Origin: Serinibacter salmoneus | GTDB taxonomy: Bacteria > Actinomycetota > Actinomycetes > Actinomycetales > Beutenbergiaceae | Direction of reading: 5' to 3' | Length of the DNA: 64,000 nt | NCBI RefSeq assembly: GCF_002563925.1 | Contig: NZ_PDJD01000001.1 | Span: forward strand, 724,973 to 788,972 | Part shown: piece by piece, positions 53,292 through 63,100 of the stretch | Layout of the letters: each line of letters begins with the position of its first letter | How positions within the stretch are numbered: the stretch's first letter is position 1 | Program-made: the position numbers and the translations under genes | Notes under the pieces: model-generated | Databases searched by the model: none | What the model was told of the DNA's origin: nothing | The model's input: only the letters and a program-made list of their open reading frames with translations

Positions 53292-53330
53292 TCCGACCGT
53301 AGGCCGCGGCCCGGCCCCGACGCAGATGAA

Positions 53331-53366
53331 CGCCGGCCCCCGCACCTGGTGGTGCGGGGGCCGGCG
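53331..53366. terminator. Bidirectional terminator hairpin
   Basis: A perfect 16-bp stem, CGCCGGCCCCCGCACC (53331-53346) with 53351-53366, and loop TGGT between the convergent repeat-protein and helicase genes. Confidence 0.85.
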
Positions 53367-53387
53367 TCGTGCTGAATGCTAGGGCGG

Positions 53388-55241
53388 CTACTCCGAGGCC
53401 GCGGAGGTGCTGGGCCGGCCGCCCTGAGCGCCCGCCCCGCTGCCACCGCTGCGGCGACGACGACGGCGGCGCGGCTTGCGCTCGCCGCCCTCGCCGCCGG
53501 CAGCACCCTCACCCGAGGTGGGCGACGACGCGGACTCGCCCTGCGCCGTCGTGCCGCCCTGGCCGGTGCTCTCGCTGCGGCCGCCTCGGCGACGCCCGCC
53601 CGAGCGGCCGGCGTCACCGCTGCTGCGACCGCCCTCGCGCCCGGAACCGCCACGGCCACCCTCACGCCCGCCGCGCCCGGAACCACCGCCGTGCTTCTTG
53701 CCGGTCTCGCCCAGGTCCTCCAACTGCTCGGCGCCCAGGCCCGCGCGGGTGCGCTCGGAGCGCGGCAGCCGCCCCTTGGTGCCCTCGGGGATGTCGAGGT
53801 CGGTGTGCAGGTGCGGGGTGGAGGAGTAGGTCTCCGGCGGGTTGGGGGTGCCGAGTTCGAGCTGCTTGTCGATCAGCGCCCACTTGGGCACGTCGTCCCA
53901 GTCCACCAGGGTCACCGCGGTGCCCGTGTTCCCGGCGCGCCCGGTGCGGCCCACGCGGTGCAGGTAGGTCTTGTCGTCCTCGGGGCACTGGTAGTTCACC
54001 ACGTGCGTGACATCGTCCACGTCGATACCGCGGGCGGCCACATCGGTGGCGACCAGCACGTCGACCTTGCCGTTGCGGAAGGCGCGCAGCGCCTGCTCGC
54101 GGGCACCCTGGCCGAGGTCGCCGTGGATGGAGGCCGCGGCGAAACCGCGGTCGTTGAGCTCGTCGGCCACCTTCGCGGCCGTGCGCTTGGTGCGGGTGAA
54201 CACGATCGTGAGGCCGCGATCACGGGCCTGCAGGATGCGCGCGAGCATCTCCACCTTGTCCATCGCGTGGGCGCGGTAGACAAGCTGGCGGATCGACTTC
54301 AGGGTCACGCCCTGGTCGTCGGGGTCCTGCGCGCGGATGTGCGTGGGGCGGCTCATGTAGCGACGGGCCAGGGCGACCACGGCGCCCGGCATGGTCGCGG
54401 AGAACAGCATGGTGTGGCGGTTCGGGGGAGTGGAGGCCAGCAGGGTCTCCACGTCCGGCAGGAAGCCGAGGTCCAGCATCTCGTCGGCCTCGTCCAGCAC
54501 CACCGTGCGGGCCTGGGAGAGGTCGAGGTGGCGCTGCTTGAGCAGGTCGATCATGCGGCCGGGCGTGCCGACCACGACCTCCACGCCCTTGGTGAGCGCG
54601 TCGATCTGCGGCTCGTACGCGCGGCCACCGTAGACCTGCAGGATCCGCACGGAGCGACGCCGCGACGCGGTCGCCAGGTCACCGGCCACCTGCACCGCGA
54701 GCTCGCGGGTCGGTACGATCACCAGGGCCTGCGGCTTGCCGGGGGCGGCGAGGTCGTCGAAGCCGTCCTCCCCGGGCGCCACCACGTGCTCCAGCAGCGG
54801 CACGCCGAAGCCGAGGGTCTTACCCGTTCCGGTCTTGGCCTGGCCGATGATGTCCTGCCGGGTCAGCGCCACCGGGAGGGTGAGCGACTGGATCGGGAAG
54901 GGGTGCAGGATGCCGACGTCCGCGAGGGAGCCTGCCACCGCCTCGGACACGCCGAAGTCGGCGAAGGTCTGCTCGGGCTCCTCGGTGCGCGGGTCGATCG
55001 CGGGAGCGTCCACACTCTCGGTCACCACGTCCTCGAGGGTCTCGGTGCCCTCGGTGCCCTCGGTGCCCTCGGTGCCCTCGGTGCCCTCGGTGCCCTCGGT
55101 GCCCTCGGTGCCCTCGGTGCCCTCGGTGCCCTCGGTGCCCTCGGTGCCCTCGGTGCCCTCGGTGCCCTCGGTGCCCTCGGTGCCCTCGGTGCCCTCGGTG
55201 CCCTCGGCGCTCGCGGTGGTGTCGGTGATGCTGTCGGTCAT
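53388..55241 (-). CDS. DEAD-box ATP-dependent RNA helicase
   Basis: 617 residues. An acidic N-terminus contains eighteen E-G-T units. The helicase core follows: Q motif [26 protein letters not shown], motif [20 protein letters not shown], motif [14 protein letters not shown], motif IV region [22 protein letters not shown] and [10 protein letters not shown]. The C-terminal roughly 110 residues are Gly/Arg/Ser-rich, an RNA-binding tail. ATG 55241 has AGTGAGG 12 bases upstream; ATG 55253 is the alternative. It resembles actinobacterial RhlE/DeaD proteins that sit next to the ferritin-like, DUF3107 and adn genes. Confidence 0.92.
   Translation of the reverse strand: MTDSITDTTASAEGTEGTEGTEGTEGTEGTEGTEGTEGTEGTEGTEGTEGTEGTEGTEGTEGTEGTETLEDVVTESVDAPAIDPRTEEPEQTFADFGVSEAVAGSLADVGILHPFPIQSLTLPVALTRQDIIGQAKTGTGKTLGFGVPLLEHVVAPGEDGFDDLAAPGKPQALVIVPTRELAVQVAGDLATASRRRSVRILQVYGGRAYEPQIDALTKGVEVVVGTPGRMIDLLKQRHLDLSQARTVVLDEADEMLDLGFLPDVETLLASTPPNRHTMLFSATMPGAVVALARRYMSRPTHIRAQDPDDQGVTLKSIRQLVYRAHAMDKVEMLARILQARDRGLTIVFTRTKRTAAKVADELNDRGFAAASIHGDLGQGAREQALRAFRNGKVDVLVATDVAARGIDVDDVTHVVNYQCPEDDKTYLHRVGRTGRAGNTGTAVTLVDWDDVPKWALIDKQLELGTPNPPETYSSTPHLHTDLDIPEGTKGRLPRSERTRAGLGAEQLEDLGETGKKHGGGSGRGGREGGRGGSGREGGRSSGDAGRSGGRRRGGRSESTGQGGTTAQGESASSPTSGEGAAGGEGGERKPRRRRRRRSGGSGAGAQGGRPSTSAASE
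55044..55205. repeat. Eighteen perfect 9-bp tandem repeats in the helicase gene
   Basis: The unit GGTGCCCTC (plus strand) is repeated without a single change over 162 bp and codes for (Glu-Gly-Thr)18 on the minus strand. Length changes by whole units keep the frame. Confidence 0.95.
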
Positions 55242-55452
55242 ACGGGTTGTCATCCTCACTGTCCCCTGCGCGACGACGCCGCTCACCCGGAACATCCCTC
55301 GTTCGGGGCTCAGGTGGGTCGCCGACGCGATCTCGTGGAGCCGATCGCGCACATCGCGCCGCGGGGCAGCGGCAGAAAGGGTTCATCCATGCGACCGGAC
55401 ACCCTGGTCTCACTGCCAGTGTACCCGGCCGAGCCGTTCTGGACGCGCTCGG

Positions 55453-55458
55453 TAGGCT
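55453..55458 (+). promoter_or_regulatory. -10 box TAGGCT, leaderless start
   Basis: TAGGCT plus six bases leads to ATG 55465. Confidence 0.55.
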
Positions 55459-55464
55459 GGGCCC

Positions 55465-56175
55465 ATGAGCACGGGACACCCCGACACACTGCACACCGAC
55501 GCGCACAAGGAGGGCGGGGACCCCGCTGTCTGCAGCGCGCTCAGCCTGATTGCGGCCGGTGCGCTCTCGGGCTTCGCCTGGCTGGCCGACGACGCCGCAA
55601 ACGCCCCCGATCTGACCTCCCGGATGCTGCTGTCGCGGATGGCGGCCCGGGAGCTCGCGCCGCTGGACCCCGTGCAGGCCTACCAGCGGGAGATCGGGAT
55701 GGACGAGGCCGCCGTGGAGGAACAGATCTGGTCCTACCGGGCGCTGCTTGCCGACCTCGAGGCCCGCACGGTGCCACGCGACTGGTGGGAGCGGCTCATC
55801 AGCACCTACATCGGGTTCGGCCTGGTGCTGGACCTGCAGCGGGAGCTGGTCGCGGGCATGTCCGGGCGGCCGGCGGCGATCGCGCAGGAGGCGTTGGCGG
55901 ACAGCGGACTCGGGGACTTCGTGGTGGAGCGACTGGCGCCGGCCGTGGCACAGGAGCAGCAACTGGCGGCGCGGCTGGCCCTGTGGGGCCGCCGGGTGGT
56001 CGGGGAGGGGCTCGGAATGGCGAGCCGCCTGGTCTCCGAGCACCGGGAACTCGCGGTGCTCGCGGGGATCGTGCCCGAGGGCACGGAGGTCTCGGCCGAG
56101 GTGCTCTCACCCACTATGGGCCGCCTCACCAGCGAGCACGCCCGGCGAATGGGCCGGCTGGGCCTGACGGCCTGA
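55465..56175 (+). CDS. Ferritin-like fold protein
   Basis: 236 residues, all helical. Spaced acidic motifs (MAARELAPLDPVQAYQREI, then DLQRELVAGMSG, then AQEQQLAARLALWGRRVVGEGLG, then SEHREL) fit a four-helix bundle of the MiaE-like ferritin-like group found beside DEAD helicases and DUF3107 in Actinobacteria. Metal ligands are probable but cannot be assigned surely. Divergent from the helicase. Confidence 0.8.
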   Translation: MSTGHPDTLHTDAHKEGGDPAVCSALSLIAAGALSGFAWLADDAANAPDLTSRMLLSRMAARELAPLDPVQAYQREIGMDEAAVEEQIWSYRALLADLEARTVPRDWWERLISTYIGFGLVLDLQRELVAGMSGRPAAIAQEALADSGLGDFVVERLAPAVAQEQQLAARLALWGRRVVGEGLGMASRLVSEHRELAVLAGIVPEGTEVSAEVLSPTMGRLTSEHARRMGRLGLTA

Positions 56176-56220
56176 ACAGCCTGACGGCCTGACCGCACCG
56201 GAAACGCCGCGCGAACCACC

Positions 56221-56293
56221 GCCGAACCCGTGGCTGCCGCGCCGAGCACGTGGCGGCGGGCCACGTGCTCGCCGCAGACGCCACGGGTTCGGC
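56221..56293. repeat. Bipartite palindrome, copy 2
   Basis: Perfect outer arms GCCGAACCCGTGGC (56221-56234) and its complement (56280-56293) enclose perfect inner arms GAGCACGTGG (56244-56253) and CCACGTGCTC (56261-56270). It lies between the convergent ferritin-like and DUF3107 genes and may act as a terminator. Confidence 0.85.
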
Positions 56294-56316
56294 GAGGAGG
56301 GCGGGCGATCAGTCGG

Positions 56317-56538
56317 TCACGGACCGGCGAATCCCACGCGACGCGGGGTCGCCTCGCCCATCTCCACGAAGCCGAGCGACTCGCCGGGCACGATGACCTT
56401 GCGGCCGCGCGTGTCGGAGAGTTCCAAGGTGCCGCCGCCGAGCGCCTTCTCGACCGCGGCGGAGACCTCCTCCGGCGTCATCTGCGTCTCGAAGCTGAGT
56501 TCGCGCGCCACCTGGCGCACACCGATGGTGATGTCCAT
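56317..56538 (-). CDS. DUF3107 family protein
   Basis: 73 residues, complete. MDITIGVRQVARELSFETQ and DTRGRKVIVPGESLGFVEMG are typical of this small actinobacterial family of unknown role. Its place beside the ferritin-like protein and the adn genes is conserved. ATG 56538 is set by a TACGAT box six bases upstream. Confidence 0.9.
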   Translation of the reverse strand: MDITIGVRQVARELSFETQMTPEEVSAAVEKALGGGTLELSDTRGRKVIVPGESLGFVEMGEATPRRVGFAGP

Positions 56539-56544
56539 GGCGCC

Positions 56545-56550
56545 ATCGTA
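56545..56550 (-). promoter_or_regulatory. -10 box TACGAT, leaderless start of the DUF3107 gene
   Basis: TACGAT on the minus strand, then GGCGCC, then ATG 56538. Confidence 0.5.
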
Positions 56551-56684
56551 GGCAGCCGGTGAGGGCGTGCCCGCCGACTCGGCGGCGTGTTCGCTGGTGG
56601 CGCACGGGATGTGACCACTTCTCGCGGTGGGCGAACGGGCGGGTCCGGTCCGGCCGTGTCAGTGGCCTGTGATCTGATCGGGAC

Positions 56685-59600
56685 ATGGCAGTGCTGGAGG
56701 TCACCGAGTCGCGCGCCGAGCGGGCGCGTCGGGGTGAGTCGGCGCGCTCCGAGATCGTCGCGGCTGCGCTCGGCGGGGGCCATCACGTGGTCCTGGGCCC
56801 GCCGGGATCCGGCCGGAGCAGGGTTGCGCTCGAGGTCATGGCCGCGCTGTGCGAGGCGGGTACGGAGGACGTGCTGCTGTTGGCCCCCACCAGACGCGCC
56901 GCGGCGCGACTGCGGGACGGGCTCGCCGCGCTCCTTCCCGTCACGGTGGGTCGGGTCCTGGTGCGCACCCCGGCATCGTTCGCGTTCTCACTCCTGCGTT
57001 CGCGTGCGGCGCTGCTCGGGGAGAGCGCGCCGAGCCTCCTGACGGGGGCCGACCAGGACGCGACCCTCACGGAAATGCTCGCTGGCCACGCCGCGGGTTA
57101 CGGGCGTGATCCGCGATGGCCCGAGAGCGTGCCCCGCGAGGCACTCGAGCTGGCGACCTTCCGCCACGAACTGCGCGATGTGCTGATGCGCGCCGCCGAG
57201 GCCGGCTGGGACGGGGAGGAGTTGCAGTGGCGCGGGGCCAGGCTCGGGCGCCCCGAGTGGGAGGCCTGCGGCCGGGTGCTGCAGGAGTACGAGGAGATCA
57301 CCCGGCTGGGGGAGACCACCCCGGACAGGGGCCGACGGTATGACGCCGCGACGATCCTGGACGAAGCGGTCCTCGCCCTGCGGCGGTGGGAGGAGGACCT
57401 GCCCGATCACCCCCGGCCGAGGTTGCGCGCGGTGATCCATGACGACTACCAGGACGCCACGCTCGCCACGGCCAGGCTCCTGGACGTGCTCGCGGGCGAC
57501 GGCGCACGGCTGGTCCTGCTCGGCGATCCCGACATCGCCGTGCAGACCTTCCGAGGCGCTGTCCCTGCGTTGCTGGACCGGGCCACGGCCGCGCCGGGTG
57601 GCGCCCTCGCGGGCCTGGACTGGGACGGCTTCCTCACCGCGGGCGAGGGAGGTGGCACCCGTGGCCACGGTGGTGCCCGTGGCGTGGGTGCTCGGCCCAC
57701 GGACCCGGCGGCCCCGAGTCCCGCGGGTGAGGTGGGGGCACGACTCCACGTGCTCCCGGTGGTCTGGCGCGGGGACGAGCGGCTACGCGCGGTGGTGCGC
57801 CGTGCGGCCTCCGGGCTTCCGGCGCTCGGCGACGTCACGCGGCGGCGCGCACCCGCCGTCTCTGTCGCCGAGGACTCAGACGTGACGGTTGCTGTGCTGC
57901 GCAGCGTGCCGGAGCAGGCGCGTGCGATCGCCCGGTCGCTGCGTGAACACCACCTGCGCGCGGGGACCGACTGGTCCTCGATGGCGGTGCTCGTGCGAAG
58001 CAGCGGGCAGGTCCCGGCGCTGCGCCGAGGGCTGCGCATGGGCGGGGTCCCCGTGGCCACCGCACAGGGCGAGGTGCCGCTGCGACTGGAGCCTGCGGTC
58101 CGCCCGCTCCTGCAGGCCCTGGACCTGGTGGCGACGGCGTGGCCCCCCGCGCCGTCACCGCAGGAGGCACTGAAGGACGCACAGAAAGACGCACTGAAGG
58201 ACGCACAGAAAGACGCACAGAAAGACGCACAGCAGGAGGCACCGCCGAACTCCTCGCCCGAGCCGGACCCCGCCGTCGCGCCCGACGCCGCACCCGGCGC
58301 CGCGCCTGTGGTGGACCGGCTCTCGGACCTGCTGCTGAGCCCGCTCGGGGGGATGGACGCCGTGGGACTACGCGCGCTGCGTCGTTGGTTGCGTACCCGC
58401 GAGCGCGCCGAGGGCGGTCGCCGCCCGAGCGGGGCGTTGCTGGTCGAGGCCGTGGGCGACCCGACCGTCGTCGCGGACGCCCCCACGCGACTTCGCGAAC
58501 CCGTGCGCAGGCTCTCGCGTGTTCTCGCCGCCGGTACCAACGCCGTCCGCGAGGGCGAGGGGGTGGAACTCACGCTCTGGGCCCTGTGGGACGCCTGCGG
58601 CCTCGCGCGGGTCTGGCGCGGCCGTGCCCTGGGGAGCGGGCCCCAGGCGGAACGCGCCGATGGCGACCTGGACGCGGTGCTGGCACTGTTCCTGGCGGCC
58701 GAGTCGTTCGTGACCCAGCGGGAGGGAGCGACGCTGACGACCTTCCTCGCCGCGCTGGAGAGTCAGGAGTTCGCCCCGGACTCGTTGACCGCCTCTGCCA
58801 GTCGCGATGCGGTCGAGGTGATCACCGTCGCCTCCGCCGCCGGGCGGGAGTGGGACGTGGTGGTCGTGGCCGGACTGCAAGAGGAGGTGTGGCCGGACCT
58901 GCGGCTGCGGGCTCGTCTGCTGGACCCGCTGGGAATCAGCGACGTCGCAGCCGGTCGTGGCGCGACGCCACCCCGCCCGCTCGAGGCCCGCCGTTCGGTG
59001 CTGCAGGACGAGCAGCGTCTGCTCGCGTGCGCGGTCTCGCGGGCGCGGCGTCATCTCCTGCTCACCGCGGTGCAGGACACCGAGACCCGGCCCTCCGGCT
59101 TCCTCGACCTCCTGGACCCGCGCGAGGAGGCCGGCGAGCCGCGTCCCCTCACCCCCGTTCCGCCCGCGCTGGACCTGCGCGGGTTGGTGGCACACCTGCG
59201 CCGTCGCACCCTCGCCCAGTCCGATGCCCGGGAGCGGCGCCGCGCCGAGGCTGCCGGTGAGCTGCTCGCCGACCTCGCCGCCCGGGGCGTGCCCGGAGCG
59301 GACCCGGCGCAGTGGTGGGGTCACGCCGAGGACTCCACCCGGGCGCCGCTGTGGGGTGAGGAGGACCTGGTGGGGGTCTCGCCGTCCGCGCTCACCAGGC
59401 TCGACCAATGCGCCCTGCGCTGGGCGCTGGAGACCGCGGGTGGCGGTTCGGGGTCCTCCACCGCCTCCGAGGTCGGCACCCTGGTGCACGCCATCGCGGC
59501 CGACCTGCCGCGGGGCAGCCACGAGGAGCTCCTCGCCGCCCTGGAGCAGGGGTGGCCGACCCTGGGCCTCGGCACTGCCTGGCCCGATCGACTGCAGTAC

Positions 59601-60107
59601 ACCTCCGCCCAGGCCATGGTGGACCTTCTCGCGCAGTACCTGGCAGCCGTTCCCGGCCGGGTGGACGTGGAGGAGGAGATCGACGTGGTCATCGGGCGGG
59701 CGCACCTGCGCGGCCGGGTGGACCGGGTGGAGCACCTGGACGACGGCGCCGTGCGGATCGTGGACCTGAAGACCGGGAAGAGCCGGGTCAGCGCCGAGGA
59801 CGCCGCGCACCACCCTCAGCTCGCGGCCTACCAGGCGGCCGTGGAGGCAGGCGCATTCGGCGGTGTGCCGGGCGGCGCCCGGCTGGTGCATCTCGCCGGG
59901 GGGAAGTCCCCGGGTCTGCGCGACCAACCCGCGCCCGGTACCGATGGCTGGACCACCCGCCTGGTGCAGGAGTCCGCCCAGAGGATGGCGGCGTCCTCCT
60001 TCCTCGCCACCACAGGACCGCACTGCGGGGTCTGCCCCCTGAAGGGCAGTTGCCCCGCACGGCCCGAGGGCGCACCCACCCTCGGGTCCTCGGAAGGGAA
60101 CCGCTGA
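56685..60107 (+). CDS. adnA: AdnA-like helicase-nuclease subunit of double-strand break repair
   Basis: 1140 residues. The N-terminal UvrD-like motor has a degenerate Walker A, GPPGSGRS (Lys replaced by Arg), and degenerate motif II, IHDDYQDAT. The C-terminal PD-(D/E)xK nuclease is intact: RGRVDRVE, VRIVDLKTGKS and HHPQLAAYQAA. Cysteines in LDQCALRW and CGVCPLKGSCP are spaced like an AddB-type Fe-S staple. This fits the AdnA partner, which contributes a nuclease but little motor power. A 27-residue insert of KDAQ repeats lies near residue 500. It overlaps adnB by one base (TGATG). Start ATG 56685. Confidence 0.85.
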   Translation: MAVLEVTESRAERARRGESARSEIVAAALGGGHHVVLGPPGSGRSRVALEVMAALCEAGTEDVLLLAPTRRAAARLRDGLAALLPVTVGRVLVRTPASFAFSLLRSRAALLGESAPSLLTGADQDATLTEMLAGHAAGYGRDPRWPESVPREALELATFRHELRDVLMRAAEAGWDGEELQWRGARLGRPEWEACGRVLQEYEEITRLGETTPDRGRRYDAATILDEAVLALRRWEEDLPDHPRPRLRAVIHDDYQDATLATARLLDVLAGDGARLVLLGDPDIAVQTFRGAVPALLDRATAAPGGALAGLDWDGFLTAGEGGGTRGHGGARGVGARPTDPAAPSPAGEVGARLHVLPVVWRGDERLRAVVRRAASGLPALGDVTRRRAPAVSVAEDSDVTVAVLRSVPEQARAIARSLREHHLRAGTDWSSMAVLVRSSGQVPALRRGLRMGGVPVATAQGEVPLRLEPAVRPLLQALDLVATAWPPAPSPQEALKDAQKDALKDAQKDAQKDAQQEAPPNSSPEPDPAVAPDAAPGAAPVVDRLSDLLLSPLGGMDAVGLRALRRWLRTRERAEGGRRPSGALLVEAVGDPTVVADAPTRLREPVRRLSRVLAAGTNAVREGEGVELTLWALWDACGLARVWRGRALGSGPQAERADGDLDAVLALFLAAESFVTQREGATLTTFLAALESQEFAPDSLTASASRDAVEVITVASAAGREWDVVVVAGLQEEVWPDLRLRARLLDPLGISDVAAGRGATPPRPLEARRSVLQDEQRLLACAVSRARRHLLLTAVQDTETRPSGFLDLLDPREEAGEPRPLTPVPPALDLRGLVAHLRRRTLAQSDARERRRAEAAGELLADLAARGVPGADPAQWWGHAEDSTRAPLWGEEDLVGVSPSALTRLDQCALRWALETAGGGSGSSTASEVGTLVHAIAADLPRGSHEELLAALEQGWPTLGLGTAWPDRLQYTSAQAMVDLLAQYLAAVPGRVDVEEEIDVVIGRAHLRGRVDRVEHLDDGAVRIVDLKTGKSRVSAEDAAHHPQLAAYQAAVEAGAFGGVPGGARLVHLAGGKSPGLRDQPAPGTDGWTTRLVQESAQRMAASSFLATTGPHCGVCPLKGSCPARPEGAPTLGSSEGNR
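58161..58242 (+). repeat. 12-bp imperfect repeats coding for KDAQ/KDAL units in adnA
   Basis: Repeated GACGCACAGAAA-like units give five to six Lys-Asp-Ala-Gln/Leu tetrads between the motor subdomains. Likely a solvent-exposed, length-tolerant linker. Confidence 0.8.
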
Positions 60108-63100
60108 TGCGCAGCGCACTGGAACTGGCTCATCTGCTCGGTTCACCGCCACCCACCCCCCAGCAGATCGCGGTGATCGAGGCGCCGCTGGAGCCGATGC
60201 TCGTGGTGGCAGGCGCGGGGTCGGGGAAGACCGCCACCATGACCGACCGGGTGGTCTATCTCGTGGCGAACGGCCTCGTGGCACCCTCGGAGGTGCTCGG
60301 ACTCACGTTCACCCGCAAGGCGGCATCGGAGCTCGCCAGCCGCATCGAGCGCAGCCTGCGCCGGCTCGCCCGACTCGACGCCGACCGGGGCGAGAACAGG
60401 GGGCAGCCGGCCACGCACGCAGCCACGCAGGCGGCCGGGCATGCCACCGGGCGGGGGGCGGCGCCGCTCGTGGACGGCGAGGCGAGCGCCGACGTCCTGA
60501 CCGAGCCGCCACGGATCTCCACCTACAACGCCTACGCCGCAGGCCTGGTGGCCGACCACGGTGTGCGGATCGGGATCGAGGCCGATACCGCGTTGCTCGG
60601 TGAGGCAGGACGCTACCAACTCGCCCAACGACTCGTGGACACCTGGACGGGCGACCTGCACCACGTCACGAAGGCGCCCTCGACCGTGGTCGGCGCGGTG
60701 GTGGATCTCGCCGGTGAACTCGCCGAGCACCTCCTGACACCCACCGAGGCGCGCGAGCGCATGATGATGATCGCCCACGAACTGCTGGATGCGCAGCCCG
60801 AGGGCCGTAAGCGCAGCCCGTACGCGGAGGTTGCGAAGGTCGGCGCCTCGCTGCTCGAACGCGCGGAACTGATGACCCTGGTCTCCGCCTTCGAGGAGCT
60901 CAAGCGTTCGGCCGGGGTGATGGACTTCGCCGATCAGGTGGCGGCGGCGGCGCGGCTGGCGCGAACGCAGCCGCTGGTGGCGCGCAACGAACGCGACAGC
61001 GCTCGGGTGGTGCTGCTGGACGAGTACCAGGACACCTCCGTGGCCCAACTGGAGATGCTGCGGGCACTGTTCGGGCAGGGGCACCCGGTCACCGCGGTGG
61101 GCGACCCGAACCAGGGGATCTACGGATGGCGTGGCGCCTCGGCCGGCGCACTGCTGTCCTTCCCCACCCAGTTCCCGCTGCCCGACGGCGAGGCAGCCCC
61201 GGTCCGTAACCTCACCGTCTCCTGGCGCAACGAGAGCACGATCCTGAGGGCCGCCAATCTCACGTCGGCACCCCTGCGCGCCGCGGCGGGAGTCCCCGAA
61301 CTCCTGCCGCGACCGCAGGCCGGCGCGGGCACGGTGAGGTGGGCCTTCGCCGCGGACGAGGCGGGGGAGACCGCGCTCCTGGCGGACGCGATCGCGCGGG
61401 CATGGGAACCGGGGGACGGCAGCACCGCGGCCGTGCTGTGCCGTAAGCGCGCGCAGTTCGAGTCGATCCGTGCTGCCCTGACGGCCCGCGGACTGCCGTG
61501 CCAGGTGGTCGGGCTCGCCGGCCTGCTGCGCACCCCGGAGGTCAGTGATGTGCGCGCCGCCCTGATCGCCGCGCACGATCCCTCCCGCGGCGATGCGCTG
61601 ATGCGCCTGCTGACCGGGCCCGCCATGCGGCTGGGGGCAGCCGACCTCTTCGCGCTGGCGCAGGTGGCCTCCCGCCGCACCCGGTCCCGGCCCGAGGAGG
61701 GTCATGTGCGCGAGGACCTCGACGATGCGAGCATCATCGAGGCGCTGGAACACCTGCCCCGTGATGCCACGGCACCGGATCAGCACGCGAGCGCGGGTCC
61801 GGGTGCCCGAGCGCACCCGCGTGCCGGGGGCGGTGAGGAGGGGGAACGCACCCTCTCGCCGGACGGTCTGCGGCGCCTGCGGCACCTGCGCACGCTGCTG
61901 CGGGAGGTGCGCGGACTGACGCACCTCGCGTTGGCCGACCTGGTGGTGGCCACGGAGCACCTGCTCGGGCTGGATCTGGAGGTCGCGGTGCACGGTGGTG
62001 CGGGTGGCCGCGGCCGGGCGAACCTCGACGAGTTCGCTGACGTGGCCGCGCAGTTCGAACTGGGGTCCACGGCTCCCACCCTCGGCGCGTTCCTGGCGTG
62101 GCTCGATGCGGCCGACGAGCACGAACGCGGGTTGGACGCCCCCGCTGATGACGTGAACCCGCATGCGGTGCAGATCATGACGATCCACGCGGCCAAGGGC
62201 CTGGAATGGGACGTGGTGGCGCTGGCGGGCCTGAACGAGGAGGACTTCCCGGCCGTCAACCACACCAAGGAGGTCGCGACGTCCTCGGGTTGGCTGAGCG
62301 CCACCGGCTCCCTGCCCTACGAACTGCGGGGAGATGCCGACCACCTGCCGGAACTGGAGGTGGGTGCGGGGGCCACGCACGCGCAGGTGCGTGACGCCGT
62401 TGCCCAGTTCCGGATGGACGACGGCGAACGTGCCCTGCGGGAGGAACGCCGCCTCGCGTACGTGGCCGTGACCCGTGCCCGCCGGGTGCTGGTGCTGACC
62501 GGGTGCTGGTGGTCGCACCGGCGCAGGGCGAACACCCCCAGTCGCTACCTGCGTGAGCTGGTGGCGGCTGGTATTGCGCAACCGCTACCGGGTGTGGACC
62601 CGCATGCGCTCGAGGCGCCGCCTGAACAGAGCGAGCCAGCGGCCCCCGCCACGGCGCTGTGGCCCGCGCCGATCGATGAGGGGTTCACCGCGCGGATACG
62701 CGCTGCCGCCGACCTGGTGTCCGCGCGTGGCGATGCGCCGCAGCGATCCCCGGGCGGTGCACCCCCGACGACGCAGGCGCCCCCGACGACGCAGGCACCC
62801 CCGACGACGCAGGCACCCCCGACGTCACCACCGGCCACGGACGACCCGCTCGTGGCGGATTGGCGGTGGCAGGCTGCCGCGCTGCTCGCCGAGCGGGATG
62901 AGGCGCGGGGAGCCGCGGCGTTGGACCTCTCGCACCTGTCGGCCTCGGCGGTGGTGGCGCTGGCCGAGGACCCCGCGGCCTTCGCCGCGGACCGTCGCCG
63001 CCCGATGCCGACCCGGCCGAGCCGGACCGCGCGGCGTGGCACCCAGTTCCATACCTGGGTGGAGCGTCACTACGGACGTGCCGCACTGTTGGACGTCGCC

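Noticed and set aside
55044..55205. CRISPR-like regular repeat
   Set aside because: 9-bp units with no spacers, inside a coding region.
53376..56192. Open frame of 938 codons on the plus strand with (Leu-Gly-Ala)n
   Set aside because: Complement of the DEAD helicase, run on into the ferritin-like gene out of frame; the repeat is the antisense of (E-G-T)n.
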